Made by a program: the position numbers and the translations under genes
From: Nocardiopsis sinuspersici
Lineage (GTDB): Bacteria > Actinomycetota > Actinomycetes > Streptosporangiales > Streptosporangiaceae
DNA length: 64,000 bases
Direction: 5' to 3'
Assembly: GCA_008638415.1 (NCBI GenBank)
Contig: VWVT01000013.1
Location: forward strand, 62,001-126,000
Part shown: piece by piece, positions 40,586-49,755 of the stretch
How the letters are laid out: the number at the start of each line of letters is the position of its first letter
How positions within the stretch are numbered: position 1 is the first letter of the stretch
Notes under the pieces: model-generated
Told to the model about the DNA's origin: nothing
Database searches by the model: none
The model's input: only the letters and a program-made list of their open reading frames with translations

Positions 40586-42559
40586 GTGTCCGCCGCGCCT
40601 GAGCTGCACATCACCCTCGCCGGAACCCCGCGTGCGGTGGCGGCCACCACCACGGCGGGGCAGGCACTGGAAGCCGACGGCAGGACCGTCATCGCGGCGC
40701 TGGTCAACGGCGAGCCGCGCGACCTCGCCCGGGAGCTGCACGACGGTGACGCCGTCGAGCCGATCACCATCGACTCCGAGGAGGGCCGGGCGATCCTGCG
40801 CCACTCCACCGCGCACGTCCTCGCCCAGGCCGTCCAGGAGCTCTTCCCCGAGGCCAGGCTGGGCATCGGCCCGCCCGTCGAGAACGGCTTCTACTACGAC
40901 TTCGACGTCGCCGAGCCCTTCACCCCCGCCGACCTGAAGAGCATCGAGAAGAAGATGCAGCAGATCGTCAAGCAGGGGCAGCGCTTCGACCGCCGCGTCG
41001 TCTCCGAGGAGGACGCCCGCGCCGAGCTGGCCACCGAGCCCTACAAGCTGGAGCTGATCGGCCTCAAGGGCGGCGCCACCGAGGCCGCCGAGGGCGCTGG
41101 GGTGGAGGTCGGCGCCGGTGAGCTGACCATCTACGACAACGTCCACCCGCGCACCGGCGAGCTGTGCTGGAAGGACCTGTGCCGCGGGCCGCACCTGCCC
41201 ACCACCCGGGTCATCCCGGCCTTCAAGCTCATGCGCACCGCCGCGGCCTACTGGCGGGGCAAGGAGACCAACCCGCAGTTGCAGCGCGTCTACGGCACCG
41301 CGTGGGAGAGCAAGGACGCGCTCAAGGCCCACCTGGCCTTCCTGGAGGAGGCCGAGAAGCGCGACCACCGCAAGCTCGGCTCCGAGCTGGACCTGTTCTC
41401 CATCCCGGACGAGATCGGTTCGGGCCTGGCGGTCTTCCACCCCAAGGGCGGCACCGTCCGCCGGGTGATGGAGGACTACTCCCGCAAGAGGCACGAGGAG
41501 AGCGGGTACGAGTTCGTCTACACCCCGCACGCCACCAAGAGCACCCTGTTCGAGAAGTCCCAGCACCTGAGCTGGTACGCGGACGGGATGTACCCCCCCA
41601 TGCAGCTCGACGGCGGCCAGGACTACTACCTCAAGCCGATGAACTGCCCGATGCACAACCTGATCTTCGACGCGCGCGGGCGCTCCTACCGTGAGCTGCC
41701 GCTGCGCATGTTCGAGTTCGGCACCGTGTACCGGTACGAGAAGTCGGGCGTGGTGCACGGCCTGACCCGCGCCCGCGGCTTCACCCAGGACGACGCGCAC
41801 ATCTACTGCACCAAGGAGCAGATGGCCGACGAGCTGGACTCGCTGCTGACCTTCGTGCTCGACCTGCTGCGCGACTACGGCCTGGACGACTTCTACCTGG
41901 AGCTGTCCACCAAGGACCCGGAGAAGTACGTCGGCGACGACGAGGTCTGGGCGGAGGCCACCGAGACCCTGCGCGAGGCCGCGCAGAAGCAGGGCCTGGA
42001 CCTGGTCATGGACCCGGGCGGGGCCGCCTTCTACGGTCCCAAGATCTCGGTACAGGCCAAGGACGCCATCGGCCGCACCTGGCAGATGTCCACCATCCAG
42101 CTGGACTTCAACCTGCCCGAGCTGTTCGACCTCCAGTACACCGCCGCCGACGGCTCGCGCCGGCGCCCGGTAATGATCCACCGTGCCCTGTTCGGCTCCA
42201 TCGAGCGGTTCTTCGCCGTCCTGCTGGAGCACTACGCGGGCGCGTTCCCGGCCTGGCTGGCACCGGTGCAGGCGGTCGGCATCCCCATCGCCGACGAGCA
42301 CGTGCCCTACCTGCAGGAGGTCGCCGCCAAGCTGCGAGCCGAGGGCATCCGCGTCGAGGTGGACGCCAGCGACGACCGCATGCAGAAGAAGATCCGCAAC
42401 GCCCAGAAGCAGAAGGTGCCCTTCATGCTGCTGGCCGGCGACGAGGACATCAGCAAGAACGCGGTGTCCTTCCGCTACCGGGACGGCTCGCAGAACAACG
42501 GTGTGCCGGTGGACGAGGCGGTGGCCGAGATCGTGGCCGCCGTCCGCGAGCGCCGCTAG
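40586..42559 (+). CDS. thrS: threonyl-tRNA synthetase
   Basis: 657 residues from GTG 40586 with AGGAG upstream. Domain order: a TGS domain (about 4-66), the second additional editing-type domain with [16 protein letters not shown] (75-90) and HxxxC-type residues near [19 protein letters not shown], the class II core with motif 1 around [20 protein letters not shown], motif 2 [20 protein letters not shown] with [13 protein letters not shown], the zinc ligand Cys in MNCPMHNLI, motif 3 [20 protein letters not shown], and the anticodon-binding domain to the end. Essential for charging tRNA-Thr. A perfect hairpin terminator follows, so it appears monocistronic. Confidence 0.98.
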   Translation: MSAAPELHITLAGTPRAVAATTTAGQALEADGRTVIAALVNGEPRDLARELHDGDAVEPITIDSEEGRAILRHSTAHVLAQAVQELFPEARLGIGPPVENGFYYDFDVAEPFTPADLKSIEKKMQQIVKQGQRFDRRVVSEEDARAELATEPYKLELIGLKGGATEAAEGAGVEVGAGELTIYDNVHPRTGELCWKDLCRGPHLPTTRVIPAFKLMRTAAAYWRGKETNPQLQRVYGTAWESKDALKAHLAFLEEAEKRDHRKLGSELDLFSIPDEIGSGLAVFHPKGGTVRRVMEDYSRKRHEESGYEFVYTPHATKSTLFEKSQHLSWYADGMYPPMQLDGGQDYYLKPMNCPMHNLIFDARGRSYRELPLRMFEFGTVYRYEKSGVVHGLTRARGFTQDDAHIYCTKEQMADELDSLLTFVLDLLRDYGLDDFYLELSTKDPEKYVGDDEVWAEATETLREAAQKQGLDLVMDPGGAAFYGPKISVQAKDAIGRTWQMSTIQLDFNLPELFDLQYTAADGSRRRPVMIHRALFGSIERFFAVLLEHYAGAFPAWLAPVQAVGIPIADEHVPYLQEVAAKLRAEGIRVEVDASDDRMQKKIRNAQKQKVPFMLLAGDEDISKNAVSFRYRDGSQNNGVPVDEAVAEIVAAVRERR

Positions 42560-42622
42560 CGGGTCGCGGCCCGCCGGCGCCGCCGGGAGGCCGTGCCGAC
42601 GCCTCGCGCCGCACACGTGGGG

Positions 42623-42653
42623 AGCGCCCATCCGAGGGGAACGGATGGGCGCT
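42623..42653. terminator. hairpin terminator after thrS
   Basis: AGCGCCCATCC (42623-42633) and GGATGGGCGCT (42643-42653), 11-bp perfect arms and a 9-nt loop, between thrS and the convergent 52-residue gene. Confidence 0.82.
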
Positions 42654-42671
42654 TCGCCGTTCGGGGGCTCC

Positions 42672-42830
42672 TCAGCGCTCGTCGCCCTGCGCCGGGGGCT
42701 CCTCGTCGTCGCGGAACAGGTCCGCGCGGGAGATGCGCGCGGTCGAGTCGGGGTCCGGGGTGGTCTCCTCCTCGTCGTCGCGGAACAGGTCCGCGCGCGA
42801 GATGCGATGCGTCGCGTTGGGGTCGCTCAT
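42672..42830 (-). CDS. 52-residue protein with duplicated RISRADLFRDDEE motif
   Basis: ATG 42830 follows AAGGAG at ten bases. The product is MSDPNATH, then RISRADLFRDDEE, ETTPDPDSTA, RISRADLFRDDEE again, and PPAQGDER. It is acidic, has no hydrophobic segment and is probably disordered apart from two short amphipathic motifs. The exact 13-residue duplication suggests a bivalent binding peptide. I do not recognise the family. It converges with thrS and precedes (on its own strand) nothing obvious; the next gene upstream is a membrane protein ending at 42931. Confidence 0.7.
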   Translation of the reverse strand: MSDPNATHRISRADLFRDDEEETTPDPDSTARISRADLFRDDEEPPAQGDER

Positions 42831-42930
42831 GGGGGTGTTACTCCTTGTTGCTACGGGGCAAGCGGATCCTATCCGCCCCTCGCGAGCAGGCCGAACGCCC
42901 GGAGGGCGTACGTGCCGGCGGCGGCGCCTC

Positions 42931-43575
42931 TCAGCGTCCCGGAGCACGCCGTTTCCAGGCCTCGGCGGGGATCCGCTCCACGAGGTCGATCAGGTAGTCG
43001 GCGATGGTCAGGGCGCGGTCGGGGTCCAGCCGCATGGTCGCCCAGGTGAGGACGTAGTCCCCGCTGAAGCGCACGGGCAGGGACCGCGACCGGGGATCGG
43101 CCAGCAGCCACTTGGTGACCACGCCGTCGAGCACGGCCTCGGTGAACGCGGGGTCGCTGCCCGAGGCGTGGAAGGTGCTGTCGAAGGTGTCGTCGGAGGC
43201 GCCCCGGTCCCGTCTGCGCAGGATCTGCAGTTCGGCGCCCGGCCCGGGGGTGCGCACGGCCACGATCCGGTGGGTGTGCCGGACCCTGCCCGTGCCCTTG
43301 CCCATCGTGTGCGTCTGCTCGAAGGCGACCACCGGGTACTGGCGGCGGCGCCCGGTGAGCACGTGCTGGGCGCGCGGGTGCGGGCCGACGGCGGACCGGG
43401 GGAGGGTGGCCTCCCCCAGCGGACGCGGAAGGTGGTCGGTGTAGGTCCATCCGTGCGTGTGCGCCCAGCTCCGCAGTTCGGCCGTGCGCTCCTTGCGAAA
43501 GTGCGCGGCGACCACGACCGTGCCGGCCGACACGACGACGGCGACCAGCGCGATCACAGACAGGGCGCCTTCCAT
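42931..43575 (-). CDS. single-pass membrane protein of unknown function
   Basis: 214 residues from ATG 43575, with GGAGGAGACACCGG upstream. One N-terminal helix (about 3-25, ALSVIALVAVVVSAGTVVVA) is followed by a cytoplasm- or exterior-facing domain with RTAELRSWAHTHGWTYTDHL and YPVVAFEQTHTMGKGTGRVR. The layout resembles actinobacterial hypothetical proteins with a domain that begins '..W..T.GW.Y...'. The C-terminal region DPDRALTIADYLIDLVERIP is well structured. Function unknown. Confidence 0.75.
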   Translation of the reverse strand: MEGALSVIALVAVVVSAGTVVVAAHFRKERTAELRSWAHTHGWTYTDHLPRPLGEATLPRSAVGPHPRAQHVLTGRRRQYPVVAFEQTHTMGKGTGRVRHTHRIVAVRTPGPGAELQILRRRDRGASDDTFDSTFHASGSDPAFTEAVLDGVVTKWLLADPRSRSLPVRFSGDYVLTWATMRLDPDRALTIADYLIDLVERIPAEAWKRRAPGR

Positions 43576-44163
43576 CCGGTGTCTCCTCCGGGCGGGGGAT
43601 GTGGTTGACCGTGGGCCCGCCAGGAGCCCACCGTGCGGTGTCCGGGTCCGGAAAATCAGGGACCCGTGATGGTGGTACGGGTCCATTCTGTGTTGATTGT
43701 GGGGACTTGTCACCCCTTGGCGTTGTCCTCCGGTGACTCACCGGAGTTCACAGGGCCCTCGCGTTCCGTTCCCTATCTACCCGAACCGATCTCGGCGGCA
43801 CCACCGCGAGCGAACCGTGCGTCCACCACCTGCGCGAACACGGTACGCATCGGCGCCCATGCGCCTTTTCACGCCCTGTCGCACGCGGTTTCCCGCTTTT
43901 TCCCGGACCTCTGGTAATTCCTTAAGTACACAGGGTGAAAAGTGTCCGGAGCCGGCCACGGACAATCCGCGTCGGCGCCGGGAAGAAGGCGCTTCGGCTG
44001 ACAATGGCCGCCGTGGCGGTGGGGGCGAAAGGAGCCTTCGGGTCGGCCCTGGGGCTCGGTCGGCCGGCATCGGTTGTGACCCACGACACACTGCCGTCGC
44101 GTCACGAACCGGGGTCGGCCCGCATCTGGTGGTCGTCAGCGGCGGATGAGGGAAGGCGAGACG
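43576..44163. other. 588-bp non-coding interval
   Basis: No frame with a ribosome site is supported. The segment 43690-43930 is less GC-rich. A dyad at 43943-43964 is described separately. The right end holds the GGGAAGG leader of the oxidoreductase gene. Confidence 0.45.
43943..43964. promoter_or_regulatory. TGTCCG-N10-CGGACA dyad
   Basis: TGTCCGGAGCCGGCCACGGACA is a palindrome centred on GCCGGC with two mismatched pairs. It is strikingly similar, including flanking ACAATCCGCG, to the dyad at 46608-46631 upstream of the STAND gene. The two may bind the same regulator. Confidence 0.5.
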
Positions 44164-45477
44164 ATGAGCGCACAACACACGACCGGTACGGCGACCCCGC
44201 GCCGTGTCCTGGTCCTGGGGGCGGGCTACGCGGGCATGTCCGCGGCGGTCCAGCTCGCGGCCCGGGTCGGTGGGCGCGAGGACGTGCGGGTGACCCTGGT
44301 GAACGCCCAGGAGCGGTTCACCGAGCGGCTGCGGCTGCACATGAGCGCGACCGGGCGGCGGCTCGCCGAGCTGAGCGTCCCGGAGCTGCTGGAGGGCACG
44401 GGTGCGCGTTTCGTGCGCGGCTGGGTGAGGGCGGTGGACGCGAAGACGAGGACCGTGCGCGTCGACGACGACCTGGTCCTGCACTACGACACGCTGGTGT
44501 ACGGGTTGGGCGGTGTGGCCGACACGGCGGCGGTGCCGGGCGCCGAGGAGCACGCGTACACCCTGGACGGCGCCCGGGACGCCGAACTGCTAGCCGACCG
44601 GCTGGCCCGGCTCGGCCGCGGCACGGTGGTGGTCGGCGGCAGTGGTCTGACCGGCGTCGAGTCGGCCGCCGAGATCGCCGAGCGGTACCCGGAACTGGGC
44701 GTCGTGTTGCTGGGGTCGCGCGAGCCCGGCGCGGACATGAACCCCGGGGCCGGGGCGTATCTGCGGTCGGCGCTCCGACGTCTGGGCGTGAGGACGCGCG
44801 ACGGGGTCGAGGTGGCGAGGGTGCTCCCCGACGCGGTCGAGCTGACGTGCGGGGAGCGCGTCGCCGCCGACGTGGTCCTGTGGACCGGCGGTACCCGGGC
44901 GGCGCCGCTGGCGGCCGCCGCCGGGCTGGCCGTCGACGAGCGCGGCCGCGTCGTCACCGACACCGCGCTGCGGTCGGTCTCCCACCCGCGGGTGTACGCC
45001 GTGGGCGACGCGGCCGCGGTCCGCCAGGGATACGGCGTCATGCACGGCACCTGCCAGAGCGGCATGCCGACCGGTGTGCACGCGGCGGTCTCGATCGTCC
45101 GTGAGCTGGAGGGCAGGCGGCCCAAGCCGTTCCGCTTCGGCTACTACCACACGCCGGTGAGCCTGGGGCGCGGTGACGCGGTCGTGCAGTTCACCCGCCC
45201 CGACGGCAGTCCCCGCCGGGCGTACCTGACAGGTCGCACGGCGGTCCGGTACAAGGAGACGGTGTCGGCCTCCCCCCTGGCCGACGTACGGCCGCATGAA
45301 GAGGATGCCCGCCTCGGGCGCGTTCTGGCCCCGTGGCGGCCGTTCGAACCGGGAGGCGTGATGGACCACCCGATCCCGGACGCCGACCAGCAGGTCTTCC
45401 ACGAACACCGCCGACTGCTGTTCTCGGTGGCCTACCGCCTCCTCGGCACCGCGGCCGACGCCGAGGACGCCGTCTAG
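44164..45477 (+). CDS. NAD(P)/FAD-dependent oxidoreductase, C-terminus frameshifted
   Basis: ATG 44164 after GAGGGAAGG. NDH-2/AIF-like flavoprotein: FAD motif VLVLGAGYAGMSAAVQLAAR (13-32), NAD motif VVVGGSGLTGVESAAEIAER, and VYAVGDAAAV near residue 280, so the catalytic body is intact. The frame has no stop of its own and runs into the downstream sigma gene, ending at the amber codon 45475-45477. Near 45262, after 'YKET', the +1 frame continues instead with CRPPPWPTYGRMKRMPASGA then FWPRGGRSNREA. That ending has normal GC3 and stops at TGA 45359-45361, overlapping the sigma ATG. I infer a one-base indel near 45255-45275. Likely role is redox stress under the linked ECF factor. Confidence 0.8.
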   Translation: MSAQHTTGTATPRRVLVLGAGYAGMSAAVQLAARVGGREDVRVTLVNAQERFTERLRLHMSATGRRLAELSVPELLEGTGARFVRGWVRAVDAKTRTVRVDDDLVLHYDTLVYGLGGVADTAAVPGAEEHAYTLDGARDAELLADRLARLGRGTVVVGGSGLTGVESAAEIAERYPELGVVLLGSREPGADMNPGAGAYLRSALRRLGVRTRDGVEVARVLPDAVELTCGERVAADVVLWTGGTRAAPLAAAAGLAVDERGRVVTDTALRSVSHPRVYAVGDAAAVRQGYGVMHGTCQSGMPTGVHAAVSIVRELEGRRPKPFRFGYYHTPVSLGRGDAVVQFTRPDGSPRRAYLTGRTAVRYKETVSASPLADVRPHEEDARLGRVLAPWRPFEPGGVMDHPIPDADQQVFHEHRRLLFSVAYRLLGTAADAEDAV

Positions 45478-46281
45478 GAGGCCTGGATCAAGTGGTCGGG
45501 CGCCGACCGCTCCCAGGTGGCCGACCCCAGGGCGTACCTGACGCGGATCGTGTCGAACGAGGCACTGGCACGGCTGCGTTCTGCCCGGTACAAGCGGGAG
45601 GCCTACGTGGGGCCCTGGCTGCCGGAACCCGTCCTCACCAGCGATGACACCGCCGAGAAGGTCGCGGAGGCCGATTCGGTGTCGATGGCGATGCTGGTGG
45701 TGCTGGAGACACTGAGCCCGCTCGAACGGGCGGTGTTCGTGCTGAGGGAGGTCTTCGGCTTCGGCCACGCCGAGATCGCGGAGGCGGTGGAGCGCTCCGA
45801 GGCCGCGGTGCGCCAGGCCGCGCACCGCGCCCGTGGGCACGTGCGGGCCCGGCGGCCGCGCTTCACCGCGGACCGGGCGCGGCGGCGCGAGGTCACCGAA
45901 CGCTTCCTCTCCGCCGCGTCCGGCGGTGACGTCAACGCTCTGATGGAGCTGCTGTCCCCGGACGTCACCCTGTGGACCGACGGCGGGGGAAGAGTCCGCC
46001 AGGCTCTGCGTCCGGTCGTGGGCGCCTCCACGGTGGCCGCCTGGTTCGCGGCCATCGGCACAGTCACCTACCAGGGCGTCGAGCCCACCGACATGGACGC
46101 CGAACTCGTGGAGGTCAACGGCGGCCCGGGCATACTGTTCACCGGACCGGACCGCGTCATCGCCACCGTCACCCTCGACCTCGACGCCCGGGGCCGCATC
46201 ACCGCCGTCCACAACGTGGCCAACCCGGACAAGCTCCGGGCCGTCTCCGGGGGCACCGCCCGCGACCTCGGGACGGGGTGA
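45361..46281 (+). pseudogene. ECF sigma factor (SigJ-like) interrupted by an amber codon
   Basis: From ATG 45361 (GGGAGG upstream) the frame reads QQVFHEHRRLLFSVAYRLLG and TAADAEDAV, then TAG at 45475-45477 where the family has Gln (DAVQEAW), then EAWIKWSGADRSQVADPRAY in the same frame to 46281. Region 4 (LSPLERAVFVLREVFGFGHA, EIAEAVERSEAAVRQAAHRA) and a C-terminal SnoaL-like domain are otherwise perfect. CAG to TAG is a single transition. Without suppression only 38 residues are made; restart at GTG 45517 would lack most of region 2. Sigma factors of this type typically control the adjoining oxidoreductase gene. Confidence 0.85.
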
Positions 46282-46376
46282 GCCCCGGGAGCACGGGCGG
46301 TCCCGGACGATCTCGGACCGTCCGGGGCCCGCCGTCCGGTAAGAGGGGAGGAACCGGAGCCGACGGTGGGGAGCCG

Positions 46377-46511
46377 TCACTCCTCCCGGGCGTTCCCCGC
46401 CCGCCGGAGTTCCCGGGTCTCCCGGGCGACGCCCAGCCCCACCTGGACCGCCCGCAGGACCAGCACCACCACGGGACCGTACTCGGTCACCGCCTGCGTC
46501 AGGATCTCCAT
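46377..46511 (-). CDS. 44-residue single-helix protein divergent from the STAND gene
   Basis: ATG 46511 follows GGAGGT at seven bases. The product begins MEILTQAVTEYGPVVVLVLR, continues AVQVGLGVARETRELRRAGN and ends AREE. A hydrophobic segment (about 11-27) is followed by a charged, Arg/Glu-rich tail, so a small single-pass membrane or membrane-associated peptide is predicted. It shares a 204-nt divergent promoter region with the STAND protein. Too short for family assignment. Confidence 0.6.
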   Translation of the reverse strand: MEILTQAVTEYGPVVVLVLRAVQVGLGVARETRELRRAGNAREE

Positions 46512-46607
46512 CCGTCGCACCTCCGCACCCTTCTCCGCCGTGTCCGGCACGGCCCTGTTCCCACCGCACCGAACGTGCGGTGACTCCAGAGGTACGGATA
46601 GTGAGGG

Positions 46608-46686
46608 TTGTCCGGAACCGGTCACGAACAATCCGCGAACAACCCAGGCGTAGACGGGTTGTTCACTGAACAATCGACGTTGTTCG
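46608..46686. promoter_or_regulatory. cluster of TTGTTC/GAACAA operator elements
   Basis: Four related elements lie between the 44-residue gene and the STAND gene: a 24-bp dyad TTGTCCGGAACCGGTCACGA-ACAA (46608-46631), CGAACAA (46636-46642), the perfect palindrome TTGTTCACTGAACAA (46659-46673), and TTGTTCG (46680-46686). The last lies 30 bases before the STAND start. The density suggests cooperative autoregulation by the STAND protein's own HTH or by a dedicated repressor. Confidence 0.65.
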
Positions 46687-46715
46687 CCCGGCAGGACACG
46701 TTCGAAGGGAGCCCC

Positions 46716-49682
46716 ATGGGACGACCACAGGATCCCGTCGACCCTGACGCGCCGGAGGAGGCGCGTGCACTGGCCGAGCGTCTGCGCGACGCCATGGACG
46801 ACGCCGGGTACAACGGGGTGAAGGAGCTGGCCGAGGCGGCGGGCAAGGCGGCGGGCACGGTCTCCGACGCGCTCAACGGCAAAAGGGCGTCCTGGGAGAC
46901 CGTGAAGGCGGTTCTCGGGGCGTGTGACGTCCGTGTGAGCAGCGAGTGGTCCGCGCGGTGCGAAGCCGCCGCACAGGCACGGAGACAGCGTGGCCAGCGC
47001 GCACGGAGCGTGCGGGACGACCCGGCCGCCGAGCAGCGCGGGCCCGGCCTGTACTCGATCCGGCCGCCGATCGGTGAGCTGCCCACGCGTGTGCGGGGCC
47101 GCGACGGACTTCTCAGGTCACTGCGGGAGACGCTGGCGGCCCCGGGCGAGCACGTCGAGGTGCTTCACGGCCTGGGCGGCTGCGGGAAGACGACCGTCGC
47201 GCTCAGTCTGGCCCGGGACGCACGCGAACGCGGGTACACGGTCTTCTGGGTCCCCGCCGACGACCACGACCGGATGGTCACCGCCCTGCGCGAGATCGCT
47301 CTGGAACTGGGCGCGGACGAAGAGGAGGCGGCCGACGCCTGGGCGGGTCGGGCCAGTGCCACCGACCTGCTGTGGCGCCACCTCGACGCGGCTCAGCGCC
47401 CCTGGCTGCTGGTGCTCGACAACGCGGACGATCCCACGCGGCTGGCGGCCCCGGACCGGGTGCCCGGTGACGGCACCGGCTGGGTCCGGACCAGTGGGAC
47501 CGGGCTCACCGTGGTGACCACGCGGGTGGGTTCCGCCGAGGTCTGGGGTGGGGCCACTCGGCGCCATCCGGTGGACGTGCTCCCGGCCGACGACGGCGCC
47601 GACATCCTGATCGACCTCGCGGGCAACGCCGGAACGGAGGCGCAGGCCCGCCTGCTCGCCGAGCGCCTGGGCGGACTCCCGCTCGCGCTGCGCCTGGCCG
47701 GCGCCTACCTGGCACGGACCGCGAGCGGTGTGGGACTGCTCCGCCGAGGCGGTGGCCCCTCGAAGCGGATACGGACCTTCGACGCCTATCTGGAGGTCCT
47801 GGGCGACCTGGGGCCCGAACTCCTGGACCGGGGGGCCGGGGGAGGGGCGGCCGCCGACACCGAGCACCTGCACCGACGGCTGATCAGCCGGACCTGGGAA
47901 CTCTCCCTCGACCTGCTCGACGAACAGGGCCTGGTAGAGGCGCGCCCGCTGATGCGCCTGTTGTCGTGCTTCGCTCCCGAACCCTTTCCGGCGGACCTGT
48001 TGGACGTCGACATCGCCGCCCGGCGCGGACTGTTGTCGGACCCGCCCGCCCTGGAGCGCGTGGACACCGCTCTGACCTCCCTGGTGGACCTCAGCCTGGT
48101 GGAGGTCGTCGACGTCGCCGACAGCGCGGGGACTCCCGAGGACGAGGAGCCCGTTCCGTGCCTGCGTGTCCACCGCGTGGTCCAGGAGTCCAATGCCCGC
48201 CACGTTCGCGAGTCGTCGAAGCGGGAACGCGCGGCGGTCTGGGGCACGGCCGTGGACATGCTCGCCGCGGGTGCGGCATGTGAGCCGGAGTCGCCCGGGA
48301 ACTGGACCTGGTGGCGGCTGATCTCCCCGCACGTCATCGCGGTCGTGTCCCGGGTGGAGGACGACTCGACGGAGATACTGCGTTCGGCCGTGCGCTCGGG
48401 GATCGAGGCGTTCACCTTCCTGGTGTTCACGCACCAGTACGAGACGGTCCTCGCACTGTCCGCGGTGCTCCACACGCGTTGCGAAGCCCTGGATGCCGAG
48501 GACGAGGTCCGGTTGACGGTGCGGAACAGACATGCGCTGGCCGCCATGGAGGATGACGAGCAAAAGGCCGAGTACGCCGACCTCCTCGCCACCCAGCGAA
48601 GGGTTCTGGGCGAGGAGCACCCGGAGACCCTGATGACGCGGCACAACCTGGCGGCCACGAACTCCCTGGACGGCGATCCCGCCGAGGTCGAGTCCGAGTT
48701 GCGCGCGGTCCTGTGGGCCCGGCGCCGTGTGCTGGGCCCGGACAGCCCGTACACGGCGTTCACACAAGGCGTGCTCGCTCAGTTCATGCAGTTTCGCGGG
48801 GACAAGGACGGGGCCCACGCCCAGTACGACGCACTCATCGACGACTACCGCGGAGAACGCTCCGTACTGGATCACCACAGCCGTCACCAGATCGCTCACC
48901 GCCTGGACGAGATGGGGCGGTTCCCGGAGGCGGAGGTGGAGTACCGGCGCATCCTGTCGGAGCTGGAGGAGGCCGGAGCCGGCGCGACGGGGATGTACAG
49001 GGACCTCGTCCGCTGCCTGGCCGTCAACCTCCGGAAACAGAAGGTTCCGGAGGCCAGGGCCGAGAGCCTGCACTACGTCTCCCTGACGGAGCGGGCCGAA
49101 CCCTTCGACGACCAGACGTACTACGCCGCGCTCCACATGCACGGGGACGCCCTCTGGGCGCTGGGTGCCCATACGGATGCGGAGGGCGTGTACCTCGGCG
49201 TGCTGGAGAAGCGGCGTTCCGGGGGCCACGACGAGCAGGACTCGGCTCTGCTCCAGGACCGCAAGTGCCTGGCGCACATCTGGGAGGAGACGGGACGGGG
49301 AAGGCGGGCCACGGAGGAGATGACCGCGGTGTACGAGGCCTACAGGGACGTGTTGGGTCCCGACGCCGAGCGGACCAGGTCCTCCCTGGCCTGTGTGTGC
49401 CACATGCTCCGCACCTGTGGAGACTGGGAGGGAGCCGAGCGGTGGTACCGCGCCCTCCACGAATCGGAGCTACGGGTGTTCGGGGAGGACCACGCCGAGC
49501 CCCTGATGTCCCGGTTCCGGCTCGTGTGGGCACGGTACGAGAACGGCGCCCTCGAACGGGACGGCGCGCTGGAGGAGATGGAGCGGGCGGTCTCCGCCCT
49601 GCTGGAGGTCGGAGGTGCCCGGCAGGAGTGGACCGACTCCGCCCGCGAGCGGATCGAGAAGATCCGCGCGGGGAACGGCTGA
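46716..49682 (+). CDS. STAND NTPase: HTH + NB-ARC + TPR protein
   Basis: 988 residues from ATG 46716 with AAGGGAG upstream. The N-terminal helix-turn-helix (about 18-75: LRDAMDDAGYNGVKELAEAA, GTVSDALNGKRASWETVKAV) resembles XRE domains. The NB-ARC ATPase follows: Walker A GLGGCGKTT (152-160), Walker B WLLVLDNADD (230-239), sensor TVVTTR, and GGLPLALRLAGAYLA (about 318-332). A winged-helix region spans about 390-500. From about 600 to the end are TPR-like repeats of the kinesin-light-chain type (ADLLATQRRVLGEEHPETLM; AEVEYRRILSELEEAG; AERWYRALHESELRVFGEDH). STAND proteins are switch ATPases used in signalling, transcription control and antiphage defence. With an HTH as the effector position, transcriptional control is the conservative reading. 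Confidence 0.9.
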   Translation: MGRPQDPVDPDAPEEARALAERLRDAMDDAGYNGVKELAEAAGKAAGTVSDALNGKRASWETVKAVLGACDVRVSSEWSARCEAAAQARRQRGQRARSVRDDPAAEQRGPGLYSIRPPIGELPTRVRGRDGLLRSLRETLAAPGEHVEVLHGLGGCGKTTVALSLARDARERGYTVFWVPADDHDRMVTALREIALELGADEEEAADAWAGRASATDLLWRHLDAAQRPWLLVLDNADDPTRLAAPDRVPGDGTGWVRTSGTGLTVVTTRVGSAEVWGGATRRHPVDVLPADDGADILIDLAGNAGTEAQARLLAERLGGLPLALRLAGAYLARTASGVGLLRRGGGPSKRIRTFDAYLEVLGDLGPELLDRGAGGGAAADTEHLHRRLISRTWELSLDLLDEQGLVEARPLMRLLSCFAPEPFPADLLDVDIAARRGLLSDPPALERVDTALTSLVDLSLVEVVDVADSAGTPEDEEPVPCLRVHRVVQESNARHVRESSKRERAAVWGTAVDMLAAGAACEPESPGNWTWWRLISPHVIAVVSRVEDDSTEILRSAVRSGIEAFTFLVFTHQYETVLALSAVLHTRCEALDAEDEVRLTVRNRHALAAMEDDEQKAEYADLLATQRRVLGEEHPETLMTRHNLAATNSLDGDPAEVESELRAVLWARRRVLGPDSPYTAFTQGVLAQFMQFRGDKDGAHAQYDALIDDYRGERSVLDHHSRHQIAHRLDEMGRFPEAEVEYRRILSELEEAGAGATGMYRDLVRCLAVNLRKQKVPEARAESLHYVSLTERAEPFDDQTYYAALHMHGDALWALGAHTDAEGVYLGVLEKRRSGGHDEQDSALLQDRKCLAHIWEETGRGRRATEEMTAVYEAYRDVLGPDAERTRSSLACVCHMLRTCGDWEGAERWYRALHESELRVFGEDHAEPLMSRFRLVWARYENGALERDGALEEMERAVSALLEVGGARQEWTDSARERIEKIRAGNG

Positions 49683-49700
49683 CACGCACGCCGGCGGAGC

Positions 49701-49731
49701 GGACCCCCGGGAACAGCGCTCCCGGGGGTCC
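49701..49731. terminator. bidirectional terminator hairpin
   Basis: GGACCCCCGGGA (49701-49712) and TCCCGGGGGTCC (49720-49731) are perfect 12-bp arms with a 7-nt loop, between the convergent STAND and acyl-CoA dehydrogenase genes. Confidence 0.85.
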
Positions 49732-49755
49732 TCGACCGTGGTGGACCGGACGGAC

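Noticed and set aside
40574-42631. 685-residue open frame antisense to thrS
   Set aside because: Antisense shadow created by GC-rich third positions; thrS motifs are unambiguous on the plus strand.
47118-49460. 780-residue frame antisense to the STAND gene
   Set aside because: No start signal and no recognisable domain; the plus-strand protein has Walker A/B and TPR motifs.
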